Source: Propionivibrio sp.
GTDB lineage: Bacteria; Pseudomonadota; Gammaproteobacteria; Burkholderiales; Rhodocyclaceae
Reading direction: 5' to 3'
DNA length: 5,325 nt
Assembly: GCA_017990155.1 (NCBI GenBank)
Contig: JAGNOM010000226.1
Span: 1 to 5,325, forward strand
Shown here: in pieces, positions 1-4,969 of the stretch
Numbering within the stretch: position 1 is the first letter of the stretch
Layout: every line of letters begins with the position of its first letter
Translations under genes and position numbers: made by a program
Notes under the pieces: model-generated
Database searches by the model: none
What the model saw: only the letters and a program-made list of their open reading frames with translations
What the model was told of the DNA's origin: nothing

Positions 1-30
1 CTATATATAAAGACTATAAAGATAATCTCA
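1..30. other. A+T-rich stretch, candidate DNA-unwinding element
   Basis: Twenty-four of the first 30 bases are A or T, including a TATATATAAA run, whereas the genes in this window are clearly GC rich. It begins about 11 bases from the first perfect DnaA box, the position where duplex opening occurs in known origins. The element may extend beyond the left edge. No exact E. coli-type 13-mer repeats are present, so the assignment rests on composition and position only. Confidence 0.5.
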
Positions 31-40
31 GAGACAAGTC

Positions 41-49
41 TGTGGATAA
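41..49 (-). promoter_or_regulatory. DnaA box (perfect)
   Basis: The plus strand reads TGTGGATAA, the exact complement of the consensus high-affinity box TTATCCACA. It is the box closest to the A+T-rich stretch and would correspond to an R1-type anchor for unwinding. Confidence 0.8.
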
Positions 50-62
50 GTAAAGTTTACCA

Positions 63-75
63 AATCAATACAATG
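63..75 (+). promoter_or_regulatory. IHF-like binding site
   Basis: The bases AATCAATACAATG match the IHF consensus WATCAANNNNTTR at eight of nine specified positions; the first T of TTR is A here. The site lies 13 bases from the first DnaA box, between it and the second, as the IHF site does in the E. coli origin. On its own such a degenerate match would be weak; the position is what supports it. Confidence 0.4.
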
Positions 76-118
76 CTGTAGGTGCACAAATCCCGACTGT
101 AAAGTGCCTGTATTGCCC

Positions 119-127
119 TGTGGATAA
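119..127 (-). promoter_or_regulatory. DnaA box (perfect)
   Basis: A second exact TGTGGATAA, complement of TTATCCACA, in the same orientation as the box at 41 and starting exactly 78 bases after it. Two perfect nine-base boxes within 90 bases are unlikely by chance in GC-rich DNA. Confidence 0.8.
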
Positions 128-129
128 AA

Positions 130-158
130 TTGAGTAACTCTCGGGCGATCACTATTCT
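130..158 (+). promoter_or_regulatory. Possible sigma-70 promoter for yfcA
   Basis: TTGAGT at 130-135 matches four of six bases of the -35 consensus. It is followed after a 17-base spacer by TATTCT at 153-158, four of six for the -10. Transcription would start near 165 and leave a leader of about 135 bases before the yfcA start. The promoter abuts the second DnaA box, so DnaA binding could affect it. This is a pattern match only; weak matches of this kind are common in A+T-rich DNA. Confidence 0.3.
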
Positions 159-196
159 CGGAGTTGTGTACTTTCCGTCCACAGCTTTTACAACGA

Positions 197-205
197 CTAT
201 CCACA
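197..205 (+). promoter_or_regulatory. DnaA box with one mismatch
   Basis: CTATCCACA differs from TTATCCACA only in the first base. It is in the opposite orientation to the other two boxes and starts exactly 78 bases after the second. A weaker box-like sequence, CTATGCACT, follows at 211-219 with two mismatches and is not listed separately. Confidence 0.6.
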
Positions 206-300
206 GTAAACTATGCACTATCGTTGCTTTAGCGTCCCGCGCCCGTGAACCTGTCGCTCGGCGGTGCTTAGGCTGAACCCCATTTGCCAAAGAACTCATT

Positions 301-1068
301 TTGACGACCGAATTTTCCCAACTTGCCATCCTGGCCTTTGCTTCTGTCTTCGCCGGGTTTATCGATTCTGTGGTGGGTGGGGGCGGACTGATCCAGATTC
401 CGGCCATTTTCTCCGTCCTGCCCAAGGAACTTCCGGCAACGCTTTTCGGCACGAACAAGATTGCCAGTGTCTTTGGCACGGCCAACGCCGCCTGGCGCTA
501 TAGCCGTCGCGTATCGATGCCTTGGGGAACCACGCTGCCGGCGGCGGCGGCAGCGTTTGCCTGTGCTTATCTTGGGGCGATGTGTGTCGCATGGCTGCCG
601 CGCGACCTCTTGCGGCCGATGATCCTGGTCATGCTCATCGGTGCGGCGGCTTATACCTTCTGGCGCAAGGACTTCGGCGCGATGCACCGGCCGCAGCACG
701 CGGGAAGGCGAGAGTTCTTCTACGCCGTGATCGTCGGCGGAGTGATCGGGTTCTACGATGGTTTCTTCGGACCGGGTACGGGCAGCTTCCTGATCTTCCT
801 GTTCATCCGCTTCTTCGGCTTCGACTTCTTGCACGCGTCGGCGGCAGCCAAAATCGTCAATGTCGCGACCAATCTGGCGGCGATCGCGTACTTCGCGCCG
901 AACGGCTATTACTTGCCGGTGTTGGCGGTCATCATGGCGGTCGCCAATGTTCTGGGATCTTTCCTTGGCACCCATCTCGCGTTGCGCCACGGCAGCGGTT
1001 TTGTGCGCAAGGTGTTCCTGATCGTCGTCAGCACGCTGATCGTCAAGTTTGCCTGGGACACCTTCTGA
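301..1068 (+). CDS. yfcA: TSUP-family (TauE/SafE) membrane permease, YfcA-like
   Basis: A 255-residue inner-membrane protein of the sulfite exporter TauE/SafE family (TSUP), closest in pattern to E. coli YfcA. TSUP members are predicted to move sulfite, sulfonates, sulfoacetate or other organic anions; the substrate of YfcA-type members is not settled. The family's two related halves are visible: a glycine-rich GFIDSVVGGGGL motif at residues 19-30 inside the first membrane segment, and GFYDGFFGPGTGSF at 150-163 opening the second half. Most of the rest is hydrophobic, fitting the usual seven to eight membrane helices, and the length matches YfcA. The start is a TTG at 301: an in-frame stop at 274-276 leaves no ATG or GTG upstream, and the first helix begins within ten residues. 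No convincing Shine-Dalgarno sequence is seen. It stands alone on this strand beside the oriC-like region and converges on the LON-domain gene with a 13-base gap. Confidence 0.9.
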   Translation: MTTEFSQLAILAFASVFAGFIDSVVGGGGLIQIPAIFSVLPKELPATLFGTNKIASVFGTANAAWRYSRRVSMPWGTTLPAAAAAFACAYLGAMCVAWLPRDLLRPMILVMLIGAAAYTFWRKDFGAMHRPQHAGRREFFYAVIVGGVIGFYDGFFGPGTGSFLIFLFIRFFGFDFLHASAAAKIVNVATNLAAIAYFAPNGYYLPVLAVIMAVANVLGSFLGTHLALRHGSGFVRKVFLIVVSTLIVKFAWDTF

Positions 1069-1081
1069 CGCGTGCGTGCGA

Positions 1082-1732
1082 TCAGATCACCAGCTTGCGT
1101 TGCGCGAGATAGGTGTAGAGGATTTCCAGGCGCGACACCGGGTCGTCGAGTTCGAGCAGCTTCTGCTTGGCCAGCGCTTGTACCGGGACGATCTCAGTCA
1201 GGCGATAGCCGACCCAGGCGGCGTCGTCGAATTCGTGCGGCTCGGGCATCTTTTCCGGCCCCAGGTCGCTGGCGACCTTTTTCAGCAGCGGTAACATGCC
1301 AAGCTGGGCTTCGGGAATCGTTCGGCCGGGCTGCTCGTCGAGCAATTCGACCTGCGCGCGCAGCAAACCGTCAGCTTGCGTCGTCTTTGACAGGATGCGG
1401 AAACGGCGGCCACCGCGAACGGAGAGCATCAGGATTCCGAGTTGCGGCATGTCGCCGACGTCGATGTGCGCCAAGGTTCCAACTTCGTGCGGAATCGCCG
1501 GTTCGCCGACCTCCTTGCCGCTGGCGATCAGGCAAACGCCGAAGGGTGTGTGTCTTTTCATGCACGCGGCGGCCATGTCGAGGTAGCGCTGCTCGAAGAC
1601 CTTGAGCGACAAGACACCCCCCGGACAGAGCACGCCGCCGAGGGGAAACAGCGGGATTTCGAGGCGTTCCCTCTCCGGCAGCGCGGGCGCCGACGGGGTG
1701 GTGACCTTGCGCAGGAAGTTCCGCCAGCTCAA
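1082..1732 (-). CDS. Stand-alone LON substrate-binding-domain protein
   Basis: A 216-residue protein consisting almost entirely of the N-terminal (LAN) domain of Lon protease, without the AAA+ ATPase or serine-lysine peptidase domains. The signature is IPLFPLGGVLCPGGVLSLKVFEQRYLDM from residue 26, followed by the conserved FGVCLI and a later IGTLAHI-like strand (VGTLAHIDVGD). Such single-domain proteins are widespread in proteobacteria. They are presumed cytoplasmic peptide- or protein-binding factors, but no reaction is established. The start is TTG at 1732-1730: a GGAG Shine-Dalgarno (complement of 1741-1744) sits eight bases upstream, an in-frame stop at 1769-1771 blocks extension, and no downstream ATG or GTG precedes the domain. 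This TTG overlaps the UbiX stop as TTGA, indicating translational coupling to ubiX. It is the last gene of the leftward set. Confidence 0.88.
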   Translation of the reverse strand: MSWRNFLRKVTTPSAPALPERERLEIPLFPLGGVLCPGGVLSLKVFEQRYLDMAAACMKRHTPFGVCLIASGKEVGEPAIPHEVGTLAHIDVGDMPQLGILMLSVRGGRRFRILSKTTQADGLLRAQVELLDEQPGRTIPEAQLGMLPLLKKVASDLGPEKMPEPHEFDDAAWVGYRLTEIVPVQALAKQKLLELDDPVSRLEILYTYLAQRKLVI

Positions 1733-2370
1733 GACGCTTTCTCCGCGGCATCGCTGCCGCGCACCGACTTATCTCCCCAGCGCTGCATCAGTGAATGCGG
1801 CACCGCGACCTGGTCGAGAATGCGCGCGACGACGAAATCGAGCAAGTCGCCGACGTTTTCCGGATGGTGATAGAAGCCGGGATTCGGCGGCAGAATCACG
1901 GCGCCGGCACGCGATAATCGCAGCATGTTTTCGAGATGGATCATCGAAAACGGCGTTTCACGTGGAACCAGAACCAGCTTGCGCCCTTCCTTGAGCACCA
2001 CGTCGGCGGCGCGCTCGATCAGATTGCTGGCCATTCCTTGCGCGATTGACGCCAGCGTGCCCATGGTGCATGGGCAAACGATCATCGCGTCGGGCGGATT
2101 CGAGCCGCTGGCGACGGGCGCGAACCATTCCTCACGCCCATAGACTTCAAGCGAACCAGGCAGGGAAGCGAAGCGCTCACGGAAGAAAATCTGCGCTTCC
2201 GATGCTCGCGCCGGCAATTCCAGCGCCATTTCCTGTCGGGCGACAATCTGCGCGACCTGCGAATAGAGCAGCTGTACGCGGCAGCCGGCAGCGAGCAGGC
2301 ACTCCAGCAAACGCACGCCATAGGGCATGCCCGAGGCGCCGGTAAAGGCAAGACAGATGGTTTTAGGCAT
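1729..2370 (-). CDS. ubiX: Flavin prenyltransferase UbiX
   Basis: A 213-residue cytoplasmic flavoprotein that joins a dimethylallyl group to FMN, making the prenylated FMN cofactor of UbiD-type decarboxylases. In most proteobacteria this serves ubiquinone synthesis. Every key residue known from Pseudomonas aeruginosa UbiX is present with a constant offset of two: Ser13 in TGASG (10-14), Arg120, Lys127, Glu138 in V-P-R-E-T (135-139), Tyr167 in GFYHHP and Arg183 in the C-terminal helix. The phosphate-binding CPCTMGTLA segment is also intact. The ATG at 2370 is chosen over an upstream in-frame ATG at 2421 because FMN-binding UbiX proteins begin just before the first beta strand and because GAGGT (complement of 2376-2380) is correctly spaced. 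The start overlaps the end of the Gx gene by eight bases, and its stop overlaps the LON-domain start. No ubiD is in the window. The V-P-R-E-T codons double as a parS-like site. Confidence 0.95.
   Translation of the reverse strand: MPKTICLAFTGASGMPYGVRLLECLLAAGCRVQLLYSQVAQIVARQEMALELPARASEAQIFFRERFASLPGSLEVYGREEWFAPVASGSNPPDAMIVCPCTMGTLASIAQGMASNLIERAADVVLKEGRKLVLVPRETPFSMIHLENMLRLSRAGAVILPPNPGFYHHPENVGDLLDFVVARILDQVAVPHSLMQRWGDKSVRGSDAAEKAS
1741..1744 (-). promoter_or_regulatory. Ribosome binding site deciding a TTG start
   Basis: The minus strand reads GGAG followed by eight bases and then TTG. It lies inside the end of ubiX and is the reason for accepting the non-standard start codon of the LON-domain gene. 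Confidence 0.6.
1954..1969 (+). other. parS: parS-like ParB binding site (chromosomal centromere)
   Basis: The core GTTTCACGTGGAAC at 1955-1968 is a near-perfect palindrome centred on CACGTG. Its half-sites, GTTTCAC and GTTCCAC, are the two forms found in proteobacterial parS sites; against the Bacillus-type TGTTTCACGTGAAACA it matches 13 of 16 bases. ParB family proteins bind such sites and recruit ParA and SMC to segregate the origin region. It lies inside ubiX, where it is read on the minus strand as GTT CCA CGT GAA ACG for Val-Pro-Arg-Glu-Thr. All four synonymous positions within the core fit parS although A/T-ending codons should be disfavoured in such GC-rich DNA. CACGTG does not occur elsewhere in the window. 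The fixed peptide supplies about ten of the 14 core bases, so chance is not excluded. Confidence 0.72.
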
Positions 2371-2938
2371 TCGAGACCTCGGGTTCGGCGGCAGGTAGCT
2401 CGGCGAGCAGACGCGCGGCAATCAGGCCATTGATGATACCGAAGCCAAGCGCCGCTGCGGCGAAAAGCGGTACCAGATAAAAGAGGCCGTTGTGCGGAAT
2501 CAGCCATGCGCGCGCCAAAGCCAGTTGTCCCGCGATATGGGCGAAAGCGGCGAGAATGCTCCAGCTGACCGGGCCGAACCAGCGTCTTGGCAACCGTTCG
2601 GCAAGTCCCAGCGCGGCCAGGCTGGCCAAAGCGCCGCACAGGCTCATGAAGAAACCGGGCGACAGGAACTGGCCCAGCACCAGGCCACCGGCGAACACGC
2701 GCAAGCCGCTGACCCACGCCGCCGTACCCCAGCCGTAACGCGCCAGCACGATCAGCGTCACGATGTTGGCGAGCCCCGGTTTGACGCCAGGCAACGGCAG
2801 GGGAATCGCCGCGTCGATCAGCGACAATCCGATCGCCGCCGCCGTCAGCCGGGCGATGCGATGATCTTCAGGCGTCGTGACGATGGTGACGGTTTCAGGA
2901 GCGGAGCGATTCATCTTGGGCAAACGAGCAACTGGCAT
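2363..2938 (-). CDS. Gx transporter family membrane protein (Hpre_diP_synt_I family)
   Basis: An integral membrane protein of up to 191 residues from the family annotated as Gx transporter or, historically, heptaprenyl diphosphate synthase component I. The hallmark is PLPGVKPGLANIVTL (about residues 48-62), followed by four or five hydrophobic segments containing many small residues, including GLRVFAGGLVLGQFLSPGFFMSLCGALASLAALGL. The fold resembles ECF-type substrate-binding (S) components; the transported molecule is unknown and the synthase name is probably wrong. Relatives are often beside a NusG-domain-II gene, sometimes with an ApbE-type flavin transferase. Here the NusG-II gene is on the same strand but about 1.66 kb away, beyond an opposite-strand cassette. 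Starts at ATG 2938, TTG 2923 and ATG 2914 are all possible; none has a good Shine-Dalgarno, and a stop at 2951-2953 limits extension. It overlaps ubiX by eight bases and is first in this leftward set. Confidence 0.85.
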   Translation of the reverse strand: MPVARLPKMNRSAPETVTIVTTPEDHRIARLTAAAIGLSLIDAAIPLPLPGVKPGLANIVTLIVLARYGWGTAAWVSGLRVFAGGLVLGQFLSPGFFMSLCGALASLAALGLAERLPRRWFGPVSWSILAAFAHIAGQLALARAWLIPHNGLFYLVPLFAAAALGFGIINGLIAARLLAELPAAEPEVSNA

Positions 2939-2954
2939 CGGCCATGGGGATTAC

Positions 2955-3027
2955 GGTATCGTTCGCGCCTCTGGAAATCCGGAACGTCGATTCCGGTGGA
3001 GATCAGCTCAAAGGACAAGGCGATACC
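2955..3027 (+). promoter_or_regulatory. Divergent intergenic region with nested inverted repeats
   Basis: Between the leftward Gx gene and the rightward SUMF1-domain gene, GGTATCG at 2955-2961 pairs exactly with CGATACC at 3021-3027, which ends two bases before the SUMF1-gene ATG. Nested inside is CCGGAA at 2979-2984 with TTCCGG at 2991-2996, a six-base spacer apart. The inner repeat could be a dimeric repressor operator. If the whole region is transcribed, the outer arms would form a stem next to the AAGG ribosome site at 3017-3020 and could mask it. No clear -35/-10 pair is visible. Short arms such as these can occur by chance. Confidence 0.35.
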
Positions 3028-3029
3028 TC

Positions 3030-4103
3030 ATGAAAACAGAAAGACTCGAAACAAGCGAAGGCTACCCCAACTCATCGGCAATGAAAACGCGAGGCCCGCG
3101 CCGGTGTGGCAAGGAATGGCTCGCCGTCGCCGCATTCTCGTTGTTCAGCATGGTAGCGGCTGCCGGGGCATCCGAAACGCAGAACAACACTTTGGATATG
3201 CCCTTCGTCCGCATTCCGGCGGGCGAGTTCATGATGGGCAACGACGAGTCGCCCGAGTCGCTGGCTGTGGATTATCCGCAATACGACCGCGATCGCTTTG
3301 TGAAGCTCAGTGACGAAGCCCCGGTTCATAAGGTGCGCATCACTCGCGACTTCTTGTTGGGAAAAACCGAGATTACGCGCGGACAGTTCCGCCGCTTTAT
3401 CGAAGCGTCCGGTTACGTTCCGGAGTCGGTTCGCGACGGGACCGGTGGCTACGGCTTCAACCGCAACTATGATCCGGAGAAATCAGCGCGTGGCGATGCC
3501 TTCGAAGGGCGCGACCAGAAGTACTCCTGGCTTAACCCCGGCTTTCCGCAAAACGATGATCATCCGGTGACGAACGTCACCTGGAGTGATGCGGTCGCCA
3601 TGGCCGAGTGGCTATCGAAGAAAGAGGGTGTCCGCTACCGCCTGCCGACCGAGGCCGAATGGGAATACGCTTGTCGCGCTGGCACGCAGACGCGCTACTC
3701 GAGCGGCAACGATCCACGCTCGCTGATCGTTGCTGCCAACGTCTTTGATGCCGACAGTGCGGTTAATTGGGAAAAGTGGAAGGGCTACGCGATGCCGCTG
3801 CACGACGGTTACGCTTTCACGGCGCCGGTGGCTAGCTTCGCACCAAACGCCTTCGGGCTTTACGACATGCATGGCAACGTCTGGGAATGGACGGCCGACT
3901 GGCACGGCGAGGACTACTACGCAAAGTCGCCGGTCGACGATCCGCAAGGTCCTGAGACCGGCAAGGTCCGCGTGCGGCGCGGCGGTTCGTGGCATACGTG
4001 GCCCTTCTATGCGCGCTCGGCGTTCCGCAACTGGAACACGCCGCAAACACGCTACACGCTGGTCGGATTCCGTCTGGTGCGGGAAGTCGAAGCCGGGAAA
4101 TAG
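3030..4103 (+). CDS. Exported SUMF1/FGE-sulfatase-domain protein lacking the catalytic cysteines
   Basis: A 357-residue protein with an N-terminal signal peptide (basic residues R21-K28, hydrophobic W30-A45, likely cleavage after AGA at 45-47) and a single SUMF1/FGE-sulfatase domain from about residue 57 to the end. Family marks are MPFVRIPAGEFMMG (57-70), RLPTEAEWEYACRAG (204-218), GNVWEW (282-287) and RVRRGGSW (314-321). In true formylglycine-generating enzymes GGS is followed by two copper-binding cysteines (human C336 and C341); the aligned positions here are Thr323 and Ala328, and the only cysteine in the domain is Cys215. It should therefore not convert sulfatase cysteine to formylglycine. 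It may be a binding protein or have another activity, as in other divergent family members such as PvdO or NirV. Start 3030 is preferred for AAGG nine bases upstream; ATG 3081 would give a more typical 30-residue signal peptide but has no ribosome site. It is followed three bases later by the DUF523 gene. Confidence 0.85.
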   Translation: MKTERLETSEGYPNSSAMKTRGPRRCGKEWLAVAAFSLFSMVAAAGASETQNNTLDMPFVRIPAGEFMMGNDESPESLAVDYPQYDRDRFVKLSDEAPVHKVRITRDFLLGKTEITRGQFRRFIEASGYVPESVRDGTGGYGFNRNYDPEKSARGDAFEGRDQKYSWLNPGFPQNDDHPVTNVTWSDAVAMAEWLSKKEGVRYRLPTEAEWEYACRAGTQTRYSSGNDPRSLIVAANVFDADSAVNWEKWKGYAMPLHDGYAFTAPVASFAPNAFGLYDMHGNVWEWTADWHGEDYYAKSPVDDPQGPETGKVRVRRGGSWHTWPFYARSAFRNWNTPQTRYTLVGFRLVREVEAGK

Positions 4104-4106
4104 CCG

Positions 4107-4601
4107 ATGCATCACGTCCTTGTTAGTTCCTGCCTGCTTGGCCTGCCGGCGCGCTACAACGGCGAGCAGATCGCGCACGAGCACCCGGTTTTGCGCCGCT
4201 GGCAGGCTGAAGGACGATTGGTTGCATTTTGCCCCGAGGTCGCGGGCGGGCTGCCGACGCCGCGTCCGCCGGCAGAGATTGCCCAGGGCAAGGGTGGCCG
4301 TTTCGTCCTCACGGGCGAAGCGCGCGTCATCGGCAGGACGGGCGAAGACATGACAGCGCCATTCGTTCGCGGCGCGCGGCAGGCGCAGGACATTGCCCGA
4401 GTCCGGCAGATCCGTATCGCCATCCTCAAGGAAGGCAGTCCGTCGTGCGGCAGCGGCTATATCTACGACGGTAGCTTTGCTCATGTCCGTCTGAACCTGC
4501 CGGGCGTGACGACGGCAGCGCTGGAGGATATCGGTGTGCGCGTGTTCAGTGAAAACCAGCTCGACGAGGCAGCTGCCTTCATCGCAACGCTCAATCAGTA
4601 A
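4107..4601 (+). CDS. DUF523 protein, probable TudS-like iron-sulfur desulfurase
   Basis: A 164-residue cytoplasmic protein with the full DUF523 pattern: VSSCLLGLPARYNG at the N-terminus, FCPEVAGGLPTPRPPAEI (41-58), GEDMTAPFVRGA (79-90), ILKEGSPSCGSGYIYDG (106-122) and a C-terminal VRVFSE. Three conserved cysteines, Cys9, Cys42 and Cys114, match the ligands that hold a [4Fe-4S] cluster in TudS, a DUF523 member that removes sulfur from 2-thiouracil. The family assignment is secure; the same substrate here is inference. Length is normal for the short, single-domain form, without the extra DUF1722 domain found in some relatives. The ATG lies three bases after the SUMF1-gene stop, so the two are probably co-transcribed and translationally coupled; only a weak GGGA lies just upstream. 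Its stop overlaps the convergent NusG-domain gene by seven bases. Confidence 0.9.
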   Translation: MHHVLVSSCLLGLPARYNGEQIAHEHPVLRRWQAEGRLVAFCPEVAGGLPTPRPPAEIAQGKGGRFVLTGEARVIGRTGEDMTAPFVRGARQAQDIARVRQIRIAILKEGSPSCGSGYIYDGSFAHVRLNLPGVTTAALEDIGVRVFSENQLDEAAAFIATLNQ

Positions 4602-4969
4602 CTGAGCGAATCGTAAGCGCCCTGGCTGCCGACGATCTGCACGCTGACTTGATTCGGCGCGCAGATCGCGATTTCGCCCGGACGCTGCAACCAGCCCTGG
4701 CGCACACAGTACTGGCGCGGGCCGGGGTCGGAAACGACGCGCACGCGCCGTTTTTCGACGGTGATGCGGGTTGTGCCGAGCGGGCCGGGGACTTCGAGCT
4801 CGCGATTGCGCGACAGATCGAGCTCGGCGAACACTTCGCCGCCGCGTTTGATCACCGCCTTTTCGGCGACGCCGGCTTGCCAGGCGAGCGGAAAGGAAAG
4901 TACGCAGAACACTAAACCGAGCGCCGCGACCAGCCAGTCACCCGGCCGGACGAACCCCAGCCAGCGCAT
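4595..4969 (-). CDS. Membrane-anchored NusG domain II protein
   Basis: A 124-residue protein with one N-terminal membrane segment (about residues 12-31, DWLVAALGLVFCVLSFPLAW) followed by a small beta-rich domain. The NusG_II hallmarks are present near the C-terminus: a cysteine then glycine in YCVRQGW, and PGEIAICAPNQVSVQIVG. The soluble domain would face the periplasm or cell exterior. Despite the name, this family is not a transcription factor: it resembles an insert domain of some NusG proteins and its function is unknown. Genes of this type commonly adjoin Gx-transporter genes. The ATG at 4969 overlaps the rapZ stop as ATGA, indicating coupling; an upstream in-frame ATG at 5053 lies inside rapZ and would bury the membrane segment behind an arginine- and proline-rich tail, so it is rejected. 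The end overlaps the convergent DUF523 gene by seven bases. Confidence 0.85.
   Translation of the reverse strand: MRWLGFVRPGDWLVAALGLVFCVLSFPLAWQAGVAEKAVIKRGGEVFAELDLSRNRELEVPGPLGTTRITVEKRRVRVVSDPGPRQYCVRQGWLQRPGEIAICAPNQVSVQIVGSQGAYDSLSY

Larger units (their letters stand above)
1..210. other. Candidate replication-origin (oriC-like) region, possibly partial at the left edge
   Basis: This gene-free stretch has three DnaA boxes: two perfect at 41-49 and 119-127 on the minus strand, and one with a single mismatch at 197-205 on the plus strand. It also has an IHF-like site at 63-75 and an A+T-rich segment at 1-30 with only 6 G/C bases. The order A+T-rich stretch, DnaA box, IHF site, further boxes resembles the left half of the Escherichia coli origin. 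A parS-like site lies about 1.75 kb to the right, as expected near an origin. In betaproteobacteria oriC usually sits beside dnaA, so dnaA could lie just left of the window, reading leftwards; that is inference. The alternative is a DnaA-regulated promoter or a DnaA-titrating cluster away from oriC. The remaining bases up to 300 show only a possible promoter for the next gene. Confidence 0.62.

Noticed and set aside
81..89. An additional DnaA box on the minus strand (TTGTGCACC).
   Set aside because: Two mismatches to the consensus, including the normally invariant last base; too weak to list.
57..485. A 142-residue minus-strand open frame reaching into the oriC-like region.
   Set aside because: No recognisable domain, overlaps the yfcA start on the other strand and runs through the DnaA boxes; it looks like a chance frame.
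268..990. A 240-residue open frame on the minus strand opposite yfcA.
   Set aside because: Highly charged, low-complexity composition typical of antisense frames in GC-rich DNA; the plus strand here carries clear TSUP motifs.
1066..1084. An intrinsic terminator between the convergent yfcA and LON-domain genes.
   Set aside because: The gap is 13 bases with no hairpin and no T-run on either strand.
2363..2938. Heptaprenyl diphosphate synthase component I as the function of the Gx-family gene.
   Set aside because: The protein is an obvious multi-pass membrane protein without prenyl-synthase aspartate-rich motifs; the name is inherited from an old family label.
2877..3029. An N-terminal extension of the SUMF1 protein to an ATG at 2877.
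   Set aside because: It would overlap the divergent Gx gene, has no ribosome site, and would place 51 extra residues before the signal peptide.
3102..3170. A twin-arginine (Tat) signal in the SUMF1 protein, suggested by R24-R25.
   Set aside because: The residues after the arginine pair (C-G-K-E-W) do not fit the Tat consensus; an ordinary Sec signal is the simpler reading.
2492..3313. A 273-residue plus-strand open frame across the Gx gene and into the SUMF1 gene.
   Set aside because: Rich in Arg, Gln and Ala without domain structure; the membrane protein on the other strand and the SUMF1 frame explain the region.
3612..4484. A 290-residue minus-strand open frame opposite the SUMF1 and DUF523 genes.
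   Set aside because: It is antisense to two genes with strong family motifs and shows no motif of its own.
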